Assembly: GCF_958295425.1 (NCBI RefSeq)
Contig: NC_081149.1
Coordinates: 3,547,201 to 3,611,200, forward strand
Origin: Solea solea
Lineage: Eukaryota; Chordata; Actinopteri; Pleuronectiformes; Soleidae
Reading direction: 5' to 3'
Length of the DNA stretch: 64,000 nt
Shown here: one piece after another, positions 24,780-37,135 of the stretch
How the letters are laid out: the number at the start of each line of letters is the position of its first letter
How positions within the stretch are numbered: position 1 is the stretch's first letter
Notes under the pieces: generated by a model
Databases searched by the model: none
Told to the model about the DNA's origin: nothing
The model's input: only the letters and a program-made list of their open reading frames with translations
Position numbers and translations under genes: made by a program

Positions 24780-26163
24780 TGCCTGGGAAAAAAAAAAATC
24801 ATATCATAGCAGTGATAATGACATTTTGTCCATTTGGGCAACAATCAACACATGAAAGTAGTGAGTGATGTAGAAGAATTGTGCTTTGAAAAGTAAAGTT
24901 TTCAGTAACAGACTCAGTCATGAACCCACCTTGTTCAAATATACTGTGTACATCTGTGTGCTTGTGATGTGCACGTGTGCACAGTCAATACTTGTAATCA
25001 GACTGAGGTCATGGAGCTTGAGTTTGGTTCAAGGCTCAATCAAGGACACTCTGACATTCTGAGTTCAAAAAAAAATGGAATTCTAAACATTTGAACATGT
25101 TTGAAACTATTGTCAGACACCTTAAGGTTTGGCTTATAAAGTTTAGAGAGGTCCAAGCACAGTTCAGTGATAACCCAGCAGAGCCTGACCGTGGTAGATG
25201 TGTCAGATGTATCCTGGGTCATCCACGTCCTTCTCTCATCACACCCACTAGTGGAGGTAACTAGTAAGTGGTCATGTGTACTTTTACTGCCTCCTGCCCA
25301 GACCAAAGCTAATCTGGCATTCTGCATTGAATTGGTGTGAATGAGTATTTAAATTCACACCAAGTTAGAAGTACAACATAATAAAAACAGAAGATAAATA
25401 GATTAAAAAAATAGAATAAAACTGAGTTTTAATAAATAAGTAAATAAATGAACGCCCTCTACTTAAATGTTCAACTTTTGTCTCTTACCCAGACCAGCTG
25501 TTACAGGATCAGCATGTATTAGATGCTGGAGATGTTAACGTGGGCGGGTTATTGTGGTACTATCCCTTATAATAAATGCACCGTCCAGTTCCAAACTGAA
25601 CCCTTCCACTCCGTGGATCATGTTGTGGTATCTGTCAAAGGAAAACCCCTCAGGATCTGCATATGGAAATGTTACACAACCTAGACCTAGTTATCTCCTG
25701 CTCATTGAGTTTTTATTATGGCTGTTGGGTTTAATTGTCAGGGTGTGGCAGAATATCTCTGCGATACAGGAAATGTGCTGGGAGTTGTCCTTGTGGGTCC
25801 AGTTGTGGGTCCAGTTGTGGGTCCAGGTTCGGAAATGACCTTTCAGTTTCCAAGATATCGCTGCACAAATAATAAGGCTATAGAGAGACAATCTCAAGCT
25901 ACACTCCCATCATAAATGAGAACGATGATAAGTGACATCCTGAAGCGGTCATAAAGAGGCCAGGGTATAGTTTCAAAACACGGCTATAAAAGATGTCAGT
26001 ATATTGTTAGAGATGGTCGATGTTGATGGTGAACTCCTGTCATTTCAAGTAAACCTGTCATCTGTGATAATGATGTTCAACAGAGACGTGCAGGATCTAC
26101 TGCACGTCAGTCCAGTCAATCAATTCACTTATAACCTCATGTAGCAGATTCAACACACAGTCA

Positions 26164-26166
<3 letters not shown>

Positions 26167-26203
<37 letters not shown>
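26167..26203. repeat. (GT)n microsatellite
   Basis: About eighteen uninterrupted GT units. Confidence 0.95.
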
Positions 26204-26204
<1 letters not shown>

Positions 26205-28160
26205 TTCACTGATGTCTGTGGTGGACAAAGTCCGTACATTGACCCTGAAACTGTTGTGATCTGTTCCCCTCACTGACGTTACATCATTCAGTGTGTTCAG
26301 GTTTATTGCTTCCCCCTCTTTCCCGACACTTTTACAGTCTGTGACACACGTTAGAATCTCTATCGACCTAAAATACAAACACACATGTGTTTTATCCTCA
26401 ACAGACAACAGCACAAAAATGACATTTTAAAGTGATTTATTTTCAAACCCTTTTATAAAAAAAATATAAATCCTCAAATATAAACAGCTCACTTCAAGTT
26501 TACAATAATATACAGGCAGTACACACACATATTTGTGAATAGTAAACACAAGGTGAATCACAGTATACATGGAGATATTTTCACACATTTGACTTTGGCA
26601 CAGGTTTTCAACAACACACTTTCCAAATGCTAAGTTCAGAAAATGAATTGCTCACCATGACTAACCCTAACCCAGAGGAGACAAGCTTATATAACGTAGT
26701 GACAGAACCACACACACACACACTAACCAAATAAACCCTGATCGCTGGGTACCACAGGTAACTGAGCAGCAGGATTTCAGTCTAATGATTCAGGACAAAC
26801 TATACTGAAAACAACACAAGTCTGCAGAGTGAATGAGTGACACTGACACACAAATACAACACGGTCAAGTGAAATGCTCTGAGTGTACGAGCACTTGTTG
26901 TTTCTGAAGAAATACTGAAACTAAAAGAGCTGACAAGCACTTGTTAGCTCTGTTAATCCACACCTCAAAGACAGGTGTGGATTATTTGGTCTGGATTTAA
27001 CTGTAGGCTAAAATAAACCAAGTTCAAACAGAATAAAATGTTCTATTCAAGCTAATTAAATAGAAGTGGTGACTTATAAATAAAATAGTTGGTTTTAAAC
27101 CCATGTTTCTGTGGTACGGCTTTAAACTCTGATGTAGCCAACAATTAGCAGCAGTGGCTACTAGATGAAACTCTTAACTTTCTCAACACATAATTGGTGT
27201 CCAGTGAAATCGGGATGGTCATTGTTACGCAGAATTTTTAGAAATAGACCTGCTAGCTATCAGCTAGCTCAGCTAGCTCTTGGGCGTTTAAAGGGTAAAA
27301 GCCTGAATAGAGCGGCTGTAGTTGTAATTACCTTGTTCCAGAAAACAAGTTCAGAAATGTCCAACCTTCAACCTAAAAATGATTTCATGGAACGCACCAA
27401 CTTATGAAATATGCTTAGCTTAGCAGAGAAGCAGCGGTCTGATGGCGATTCTTAGTAGTTCTGCATCGAAATATGTCGCCATTTTGTTTCTGCACAACAA
27501 TTCCTACACACTTTGTTCCCTCGTCATCTTCTTATGATTATCTATTTATCATGGAGAGCAGAATGAGTTGAGAAGGTTAAGATTGCATATTTTAGTATAC
27601 TGGTGTTTGAACCGTCACTGTAAAACATGTCAGTGTGTACATCCAGCGTTCAAAGGCTGTGGAGGCGTTGGAGGCCCTTTAATATTAGATTAAAGGGCCA
27701 CAGCTGTGTAACTCTTGATAACAAATGAGCACGTTTGTGAGTACATTGGTTTTTAAATCAAAATTCCAATATTGGTCTGAAAAGACAACATTTTCACCCG
27801 TTCACTGGCTAATCACTTCTCTGCCCCCGTCTTTCTCGATGCAACCAGTTGGTCTTTGATTGTTGAATATCTTGACCCTCTGCGTCTCTTTGTTTATCTG
27901 CAGCACATGTTTACAGAAAGCAGGGGGAGCAGATACAGGACGAATGATCAATAAATCAACAAAGTCCAAGACAATTGGGACGTGGACGCTGGGCCTTCTC
28001 TCATCTCTGAGCAGTTTTCCCCGGGCCGGTCTCACAGTGACACAGTCCCACAGTCCCACAGCTCTGGTCCCTCTGTGATCTGCCTGTGAAGGACAATTAA
28101 TGCTCGCCCTCTTCAAATGTAGAATGTTTGTTCCAAACATCATATCGGGTCACGACTGGA

Positions 28161-31100
28161 TCACTTGGTCACACGGTAGACAGCCATGTCCAGCGGGTCC
28201 TTGGAGGGACTGCACCAATCATCTGCCTCCAAACTCAGCTTGTAGTGACGAAGAGCCTTCTTGTTAAAGACTGGCAGCCTCTCCACAGAGTCTGTAGACA
28301 AGGCCTAGAGACACACACACAGATTCTAATCCAGGGTTTACGCTGTAATCTGATGACTAGAAGCCGTTTAACCATCACAATTATGTCAAAGCTGTTAAAT
28401 GAGTGTAGCCTTTGTTGTGGAGCCTTGAGTATAATTTCTACATGTGCATCTTACTCACATGTTAGGATTAGTAAAGTCATTTTAAATGTGGTCTTTGAAG
28501 TATCTGCAAAAATGTGCTTGTGTCATATATTACCTTTAGGTGAATGACGGCGTTGGAGCCGTAACCCTCCATCGAGTAGAGCTGCAGGTCTCCCTGGAAG
28601 TAACGAGCGTAGAGCCGAGAGATGGGCAGACCGTAGCCGAACCCCGCCTGCACACACACACACACATTAGGTCTTTTCACGCATCAACATTGTTTCTGAA
28701 CGACGTGTCTTTCTTTGTGTGTGATGTCTTTACCAGTGGAGTTCTGTGATGATCTTCTATGGAGGGCCTCGGCGCTGTGGAGTACATGTAACTGAACAAA
28801 CGCTCTGTCTTCCTAAAGGGAACGCCGCCTCCTTTATCACTCATCTGTGGAGAGTGTGGAAAAGAATGAAGGGTGAAACAATTACAGTAGGTTGGCCCAA
28901 GTGTTGCCCAATTGCATTGTGGGGTCTGTGCTGGAGGTTGAGATGTGTTAGCCTGAGTCTGCTCAAACACCACACAGCCTATCTCTGTGTGTGTGTGTGT
29001 GTGCGTGTGCGTGTGCGTGTGCGTGTGCGTGTGCGTGTGCGTGTGCGTGTCCACCCGAGCCTCAGATCAAAGGTAGCAGGTTATCAGTATGAAGTGTGTT
29101 GGATTGATCGTGGATTGAGTGGAAGTGTGTCGTGGACTCTGTATCTGGATAATAATGTGTTTTTATGAGGTTTATATAACTAATTCAGTTTCTAAGCAGG
29201 TGAGTCAGAGACACCAACAACAGTGGGACAAATGGTGAAAACACTTTGTCTTGTGTTCATAATCAGCTTATTGTGCACATGGGGCATTAGTAACATACTG
29301 AACTAACAGGCTTCACCTCAGTGTGGATCACTGTGCTGTTTTAGTTCTACTTCATCTGTTTCTGGTCTTGTTGGAGAATTTGTATTAAGCTGTGAATGTT
29401 TTCATTTCAAACATGAATTGTTGTCACTTCAATGTTAGACTTAAGATGGCAGCTACAGTAGTGAAACAGTTATATATATTACTGTATATCATAGTGCTAA
29501 GTAGCACATGATGTGTTAGTTCGGTTTAGTCAGCCTAACGTTTCATTTGCTTCATTGATTTCTAATAAATGGATTAAATGTACTGACTGATATGTGCTTG
29601 ACTCACCTTGATGGACAGGTCCTCTCCACCAAGTGCAACCTTGACGTTGATAGGTGGGAGGGTGCTGCTGGCCTCATGATTCTCTACAGTTGCTCTCATG
29701 GCGTTCTACGGAGAGGACACAGGGAAGTGTAAATAAAGACAATAAAACAGGTTATGATGATATTAATCCATGACTCCATGTTCAAAACAGATTAGCCTCT
29801 GGAGGCAACGGGCAATATTTGAGGTAATGAGTGATAGTTTTGCAGTTCTGGTCAATGTGTTCTGTCTCTTCCAACTCTCCATAAAGACTGTTGTACTACA
29901 GGCCACCATAGCAGGCTCAAACATGGTCAAACGTGGAGTAAAAGCTTCTAAGAACTCTATACTTGTAACGGTATTTAGAGCGTGTAGTTTCTTCTAAACA
30001 AAGCTGAGCACTGACTTTGGGTTATTTGCTTCCACAGCAGCAGGTTAACCTTTGTTCACTTATGTAACGGCAGTCGATTCCATGAAGAAGACACTGCAAA
30101 CATCACGTTGCCCTAACTGAACTCAGCTCTGTGTCTAAACACTGAGAGCTGGTCAGACAGGTGGTCACCGCCACTTGTCCCAGTCTCCCACATGAGCTTA
30201 GTTACTAAATACAGTCTCTCTCTCTCTTACTACTATAAAAACATTTTCAAATGTGTAATAATAACTTGCTCTATGAAATAATTGGGTTACTGTCACAGAA
30301 ATGCACGTCTGCTACACATCAGTGATCATGTGCAAATAAAAGAAGAACAAAGCATCACAGATGTGCAGTGTATTTGTGCAAAAGATTGCATTGTATTCAT
30401 ATTGGTAGATACTGTTATCATATCAGACATGAAAAAGTGATATCAAGCCATCAATATCAGCAGCTTTGATAACTGAAACGACACAGTATGTATTGTAAAG
30501 ATATTCATTCTTGTTGTTATTGTCATTTTGTTTTTACCTTGAAGAGTTCAAAGAGCATGTGGTACAGGTGAGATGGGACGTATGAAATCTGGATGGGCTC
30601 TCTGACGCTATTTGCTAGAGGAGGAGAAATAAGATCGAAGTGTCAGTGCTGTGCAGTTACACAGCACTGACACTTGAAGTGAGAAAAAAAAGGAAAAAGA
30701 CAGTGTGAGCTCCTCACCATTCACCTGCCTCAGCTCCAGCTCAGGTGCTGCCAGGTAATACTGCTCACACAGCAACTTAGCACTCTGATATGCATCTATA
30801 AAAAGTGAGAGAGAGATGGAAATCTGCTCCTACAATAAAGGCAGGCATAACGATAAACAGATGTGATCATTAAAGCTTATCATCATGAATAAAACATGAT
30901 TATTAATCTGGTTTTGGATCAGAACCAGCAGCTCTTCATGATCCTCTGTCAGATCAGTAAATGTAAAATGTACTATGGACTGTTTATAACGGCAGTGGGG
31001 ACACAAAGTGCTTGCTGCACACAGTAAAGACAGAGTAATTAACACTGTTTTACATGCTGACACACTACTGTTACTGTGTCCTTCAGCTGTGACAAAGATT

Positions 31101-34100
31101 AATAATGTATTTACTTAATCACTGTTTGCTTGTTTTGTAGTGGTGGTGAAGCTATTTATCTATTATTTATCAGCCGACATGTTCTTCCTATTACTTTTTA
31201 TTTGACTTATGTAAGAGTTGATAAGAGGTGTAAAGTGTTGTTTACTTGCCCTGTAAACTCTGTGCCATAAAGGTCTGCTTACCTCGTACAACCTCTGTCA
31301 CTTCACACTGAGAGTCGATACAGCCAATGGTGTTGGGGTGGGCGGGGTTAATGTTGCCGTTGAAAACAAGAGCTGCGAGAAAGAAGAGAAAAAGGAAATC
31401 AGTTCATATTCTTCCAACTACAACAACCGAGGGTTGTAGTTTGTAGTTGTGTTGTTGAGATTTATAGATTACGTTACATATGTTACAAAGCATAATCAGA
31501 TTATTACTCATGTCTACATCATGGTCATGTGGTGAGGTTTAGCTATGAGATCCAGAGCAGAAATGAATCTGGTTGCAGATTGTTTGTGGGGGCTCACTGT
31601 GCTGGTTGATGAGCATGCGGATGGAGATCCGGCTGGTATAGAAGCGGTCCAGAAAGTACTGGAGGTTGTGGTCAGTGACGGGGTCCTGCTGGCCGTAAGA
31701 GTCCTTGAACTCATTAACTCCCTGAGCCATGGTGCTGACTACCTCATTGTGTCGGTTCCTGATGGCCTCCAAGACCTCCACGAACCTGCAGTGACGGGAG
31801 GTAAGGTCAGAGAAGAGGGTAACAGTGAACGCTATGATGTCCACAATTCTGTTCTGCTCTGTCCCACTCACGTCTCCAGGACTCTGTGGTCATCAGGGTT
31901 CTTGTCCAGAAAGTCAAGGATCTCCATCAGGCTCTGGATGTACCTGAGAGAGTATTATGAGCATCGTCACGTCACAGACCAAACATGTCATGCTACAGGG
32001 CTGTGGGTCTCGCTGTGAGGGACAGTGAACTGCTCTCCCAGCACCACCTGCACATGATTTACCATGAAAAATAACATATTCTATCAGTCATGATTGTTCA
32101 TTACCATCCATCCATTATCTACCGCTTTATCCTCCACCAGAGGGTTATTCATTTGATGATGTTTATATCGTTTAATATTCTACGGCTCCTTCTTAGTTGA
32201 TGACACGCTCACTCTCTCACACTCAGAGTATGAATATGACTTCATCATATGTCATTAACCTTGTTTGTGTCTTTCCTTCCTTTCCTCTCTGTCTCTCACA
32301 ATTATTATTGTGCTATAATTAAAAGTCGATATCAGTATATTTTTATCAACACTTTATGCTGCTGTTTATATAAATGACATCATAGTTCTATAAACATGAC
32401 ATCATTGACTGTATAAACTTATAACCTGATACAGTTGTTGTGTATCTGCTCCTGGTCTCTTTCTTCTGTCTCTCCCCCTCCTCTCCTCTGTCCTTCATTT
32501 TTCCTTTCACCACAACCGGTCGAGGCAGATGCTGCACATCAGTGAGTCTGGTTCTGACAGAGATTCTTCTTCTGTTTGCTCATTGTGTGAACTGTTGTGT
32601 TTCTCTGCTCTCCATGGTGATGTTATGTACAGAGCCTTGAGATAATGTGTGTTATCAGCACTACACATCACATTTGTGTTCTTTTATATGCAGATGATAC
32701 ATTCCTTGTCCCAATCAACTCCAATCTGTTAAAGAATGATTGGGTCTCTCAGAATGGAGCTAATCTGGTGAAAATGCCGATATTCTTTAATATAATGCAA
32801 CTACATTACAAACAACTAAATCACGCAGTCTAGTCTTTGACGGTGTGACATGTTTGTAAATGTCACAGTAAACACACACATGAGCATATAGCAAGTGTCT
32901 GAACTCTAACACACTTGTGGTTACACGCATGACAGGAAAGCAGAGAGGGGGAGGGGGATGGGAGGGGGAGGGGGAGGAGACAGAGAGCAGACTGTAAACA
33001 CTGCCATCCATCATCAGTCACGACCTGCTGTATGTGAGCAATTTAAAGAGAAGATTCCTGAGCGCTGAGTTGACCCAGCAGATCACGAGCAACTACTCGC
33101 TAGATAATCCATTAGTGCTGCTTGCTGTTTGTTATTAGAGACGCAGGAGCAGCCGGTCGCATGCTTTTCCTGTTAGAGTATATACACATGACGTGCTCTG
33201 TGTATCATGAGATCTGTGTACACAAATATAGAAAACTGTGCTTTGGTGTGTGTGTGTCAGAGTAATGCTGGTGTTTCCTCTCATGAATGTGTTATTAATG
33301 AGAGGAAATCACTTCCTTGTTTGTTCACTAGCTGAACTCTGTACTACTCATGTGGAACATCCTGGGGTCATCGACCTGTAAACTACGCTGTCTTCTGCTA
33401 TCTGTGTCTCCATCACTGAGCTGTCAGTCACATTTCTTAGATTTGTACTTAGGTTCTACTTTATAATGTCACCTTTCTTGTCTTCATGTTTTTTTATGTG
33501 CATCATTTATTAAAATCATAAATGATGCACATGTCACAATATTAAGTTTAAGATAACAATTATTCGAGGAATTAATTATTAATCAATTACTAAATGAATC
33601 ATCAACTTACAAACATAAACATAATAATAATATAATAACATGAAGGTGACAATCAGAGGTGAATGTGTGAAGAAATAAGGTTGCATTGTTGAGCTGCCCT
33701 GCTGTGTCAGGGATTATTATGGGACTAGCGTTAGTCTGTAAATAGCTACTTCACATGTGTTTTGAAGAAGTGAAATAAAGCTGACTTTGTGCGTTCTCAC
33801 AGTCAGAAAACTGTCGTTAAGTTCTGAACATCTCGTGCTTCCTTCCGTCGGCCTCGTCTTTCCTCTCCCAACAACTGCACTCAACATTGTCTGCATTCTC
33901 ATTGGCTCTGTTATGCACACTTGCACACGCACTCCCCGTGTGCAAGTTTAACACGCAGACACCAGCCCTAAAAACACCTCAACACTCTCAGATTAAAGCT
34001 CTGCTCTCATCAGCCTCTCAGCAGCATCTGAACTCACTCTTAAACACTTCCTCATGGATGACATTCAGAATGAATTCTCTTTATCACTCAACAGCGTGGC

Positions 34101-36089
34101 TGCTGTTCTGAACACGGTGTTCCTCTCAGCTGCAACAACAAGCGGGCGGGCTGAGGGAAACACAGGCGGAGGAAGGGCGGGGCTACACGAGGAAGTGGGA
34201 CAAAGTTCAGGCTCACGCTGTCGCTGTCTGTGCCACATTGCTGTGTACAGCTGTGTACAGCTGTGTACAGTAATATCCCATTACAACTGTTGACCTGCTA
34301 TTTGTAAAAAAAAACAAGTTTGAACTTTGTTTGAGGGAACTTCTTTGAAGGAATGTTCAGACACAACAAAAGTATTATGTTGGACCTGAAGTGAAAATAC
34401 TAACATTATGTGTTGTCTTGTAAATAAAGGTCTTAATGTGATTCTAATGTAATGTGCACAGATGAAACAAATCCATCAGAAATGGAAATAACAATATTTC
34501 ATCAGGTAATCATCATAATGTCGTCTTCAGTATAAGGTTTAATTCCATTAGATTATTGGTGTGTGAGTGCAGGTAGTCGGAGTTCTGAGTCTTGGTTCCG
34601 CTGCGAGTTCTCACCAGGTCTGCAGAAGCTGGACAGAGGGCGTGGCCAGCAGCCGGTCCGGCAGCAGATTGAGCTCTTTCATGATGTTGGACAGACGGAC
34701 AGGAAGCTCCTGACGAAGGAAGACAAACGATGTGCGCTCACACGCATTGGTCGAACCTGAAGGGGCAGCAAGGACCAGGGTTACAGATCACAGTTCTTCT
34801 TTAATCTGAGCTCAAGGAGAACCTTCACATGATCTGAAAGTGCCTCTTATACAATGTGATATTCATTCTGATTTGTTATTAATTCTGAAATGATCTTCGT
34901 TTTGGGCCAGTAAACTATCCTGTGATGTCCAGCTTTAATAAAAGCACATAAGCCCTTAAGTATTCTACGTATTGACGTATTGAATGATGGTTGCCGATGG
35001 GTGTCCAGCCACAATTTATGTGACATCACATCATTATGGTCTGGATGAAACAGATCATGAGCGACGCCGAGCGTGAGAGGTCACAGCGTGAGAGGTCACA
35101 GCGTGAGAGGTCAGAGTGTGAGAGGTCACAGCGTGAGATGTCAGAGCGTGAGAGGTCAGAGCGTGAGAGGTCACAGCGTGAGAGGTCAGAGCGTGAGAGG
35201 TCACAGCGTGAGAGGTCAGAGCGTGAGAGGTCACAGCGTGAGAGGTCAGAGCGTGAGAGGTCAGAGCGTGAGAGGTCACAGTGTGAGAGGTCACAGCGTG
35301 AGAGGTCACAGCGTGAGTGTAACGGACACTTTTGGTCGCTGATGTGAGAGAACGACAGCGTCACAATCAGGAGGAAGACACTCGACAGGACTGCAGCGCT
35401 CACAACCTCGACCTACTGCCTGCACACATGAGTCAAATGCTTCGTTCTTACCTAATTTACACATAATATTATTACCCTGACTGACTGAGCCATGACATTG
35501 TCAAATCTTTTCTTTCTGTCTCTTATCCTCTACTCGTTATTTTCTTATCACTTGTATCTAATATTTATGTCCACAGAGATCCACGCTCCACTGTGTGCTG
35601 GGACGTTCACAAACCCCAAAAAATCAAAACCAATCCAAGCGTCTTACAAATCCGTGCCCCCCCGGCCCCTCAGTACACACCTGCCCTGGACATTTTGTCT
35701 ACTTTTGAGTTGCAGCTGGTTGAATGTAGTATTCTGTGCTGTGACATTTTGACAATAATGTTAATAATGTAATGGCTGGCTTTGTTTGTTAGCATTTGTT
35801 GTATTTGTACACACACACAGATAGTGACAGCAAATTTGACTGCTGCATTTAATCCATCACACACAAACCACACGCAGTGGGCTGCACTTATCTGTGCCCA
35901 GGGAGCAGCAGGGAACTTTGCTCAAGGGCACCCCCGCCCTTGATATGTCTCAGGTTTTGGTTTGTGTTGTTATGCAGACCTGGCAACCCAGGGCAGCTCC
36001 CACCCTCTGAACATGTCTACTACGAGTGGAGAGCAACGTCATTATTATTATTATTATTGTTATTATTGTTATTATTATTATTATTATTG

Positions 36090-36121
<32 letters not shown>

Positions 36122-36645
36122 GTAGTAATATTATTTAACGTTTTTGTGCTGTTGGTGTCTTTCCCCTCAACTCTGTAGAGTATCTTTGGGGATCTTAGGA
36201 TCTGAATTATTGTTTATGTAATTTCACACAAAAGGAAAATAAAATGCAGTCCTTTTTAAAGACATACGAGTCATGTAGTAAACAGTCAGTCAATTACGAT
36301 GTAATAAACACAGATGCTTAAATGTTTTTTCTTTTTTTATGCCCATATTTATGAAGTGAGGAAATGAGGTTTAGCTATGCACACATAGGAAATACTGTAG
36401 TTGTTTTATTATTTTCGTTTATATTATTTACAGCTCGACACACAGTGTGTGCGTGTGTGTGTGTGTTCCACATGCAGCAACAATGACATGATGAATATTG
36501 ATAAATCACACTCACCAAAGTCCAGAAACTGCTTCATGGACAGAGGAGAAGGAGAGAACTTGGAGAAGTGATCGATGTGTTTGGGCACACTGGCCAGAGC
36601 GACAGTCTTCACCAGAGAGCGCACGAGCTGCATCTTACTCGTCAT
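28161..36645 (-). CDS. pdk2: Pyruvate dehydrogenase kinase, pdk2-like, 11 exons
   Basis: This mitochondrial-matrix kinase phosphorylates the E1-alpha subunit of the pyruvate dehydrogenase complex and switches it off. Coding exons on the minus strand: 36645-36516, 34756-34615, 31943-31872, 31785-31598, 31372-31283, 30795-30718, 30614-30538, 29705-29607, 28844-28734, 28647-28534, 28304-28161. All have AG/GT borders and phases that join into 414 codons plus TGA, close to the human PDK2 length of 407. Landmarks in order: [19 protein letters not shown] near the start; [56 protein letters not shown], with the catalytic His/Glu and the N-box; DKGGGVPF (G1 box); [20 protein letters not shown] (G2 box); and a final ADDW dipeptide motif. 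The end, YRVTK, favours PDK2 over PDK1, 3 or 4. The first in-frame ATG is 36645; the ATG at 36633 aligns best with the human start. Unusual: Ser replaces the usual Pro in the VVPTMAQG motif (VVSTMAQG). pdk2a versus pdk2b, or another paralogue, is unresolved. Confidence 0.93.
28986..29050. repeat. (GTGTGC)n hexamer array in a pdk2 intron
   Basis: A (GT)n run passes into about eight GTGTGC hexamers, an alternating purine-pyrimidine tract in the intron between pdk2 exons 8 and 9. Confidence 0.95.
32100..32145 (-). mobile_element. SINE 3' tail remnant
   Basis: CCATCCATTATCTACCGCTT followed by TATCCTCCACCAGAGGGT is the complement of the 3' end of the SINE at 40331-40706. It lies in the intron between pdk2 exons 2 and 3. 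Confidence 0.6.
35071..35319. repeat. 15-bp minisatellite, 16 units, AGGTCA-bearing
   Basis: Sixteen tandem 15-mers of consensus GCGTGAGAGGTCACA (35071-35310) plus a partial unit. Two unit types, ending CACA or CAGA, alternate for much of the array, giving a 30-bp higher-order pattern; one unit has GAGATGTCA instead of GAGAGGTCA. The array lies in the first intron of pdk2. Since 15 is a multiple of three, several frames are open on both strands; those frames are not genes. Confidence 0.95.
35815..36020 (-). repeat. Dispersed repeat fragment, minus orientation
   Basis: The minus strand reads GTGCCCTTGAGCAAAGTTCC and CTGCTCCCTGGG, phrases typical of a common fish SINE-related repeat. Located in pdk2 intron 1 directly before an (ATT)n run. 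Confidence 0.45.
36041..36124. repeat. (ATT)n microsatellite
   Basis: Interrupted ATT array with a few GTT units. The long Leu run in one frame is an artefact. Confidence 0.95.
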
Positions 36646-36803
36646 CTTCGAAAGAATCTGACACAATTATATTTATGGAATAAAAAACAACAACAACAAT
36701 AACAATAATAATCAAATCACATCAAAGCACAATGTGAAGCCTCGTCGTAAAAACAGAATCTCGCTGAAAGTGAGCAGCTGCAGGAGAGACTGTTGTTTAA
36801 GTA

Positions 36804-36850
36804 ACGACGTCAGCCAATGAACGAGCGCAGTGGGCGGCGACCAGCCAATC
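36804..36850 (-). promoter_or_regulatory. Probable pdk2 proximal promoter
   Basis: Two CCAAT boxes (36814-36818 and 36845-36849, plus-strand reading), a GC-box GGGCGG (36832-36837) and a CRE-like TGACGTCG (minus strand, 36805-36812) cluster 160-205 bases upstream of the pdk2 start codon. There is no TATA box, as is usual for a broadly expressed metabolic gene. The transcription start is not visible. Confidence 0.6.
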
Positions 36851-37102
36851 ACAGAGCAGCAGCGCCTTCACTCGCTTTACTGTATGATAGTAAACAAGGA
36901 GTGACCCGGTCACACACACACACTCATGTTACAATAACAACTCCTCTTCTGTACGTGACTGTACACTCAGGTGTCACTTTATTAGGAACACCAACACAGG
37001 AAACTCACTCTCACTCTCACCTCTGCAGGACAACCCGACTCTATCCTCAGGGGCCAAATGACGTCAAGCATCTCAAGTTAAGGGCCAAACTATGCGGGGA
37101 CA

Positions 37103-37135
<33 letters not shown>

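Larger units (their letters stand above)
23194..28160. other. Intergenic, between Kv3 and pdk2 3' ends
   Basis: The two neighbouring genes converge here. The stretch is AT-rich with A-runs near 23.77 and 24.05 kb, a TATACATA-type repeat (24668-24779) and a (GT)n run (26167-26203). The part next to 28160 should include the pdk2 3' UTR on the minus strand, but no single polyadenylation signal is decisive. No exon recognised. Confidence 0.6.

Noticed and set aside
24474..24855. Tyr/Ile/Val-rich frames in both strands
   Set aside because: Generated by the TATACATA repeat.
35055..35403. Open frames on both strands through the 15-bp minisatellite (RERSQ-, SHALT-, DLSRS-type repeats)
   Set aside because: The unit length is a multiple of three, so a stop-free unit stays open in several frames. 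The array lies inside a pdk2 intron and has no coding context.
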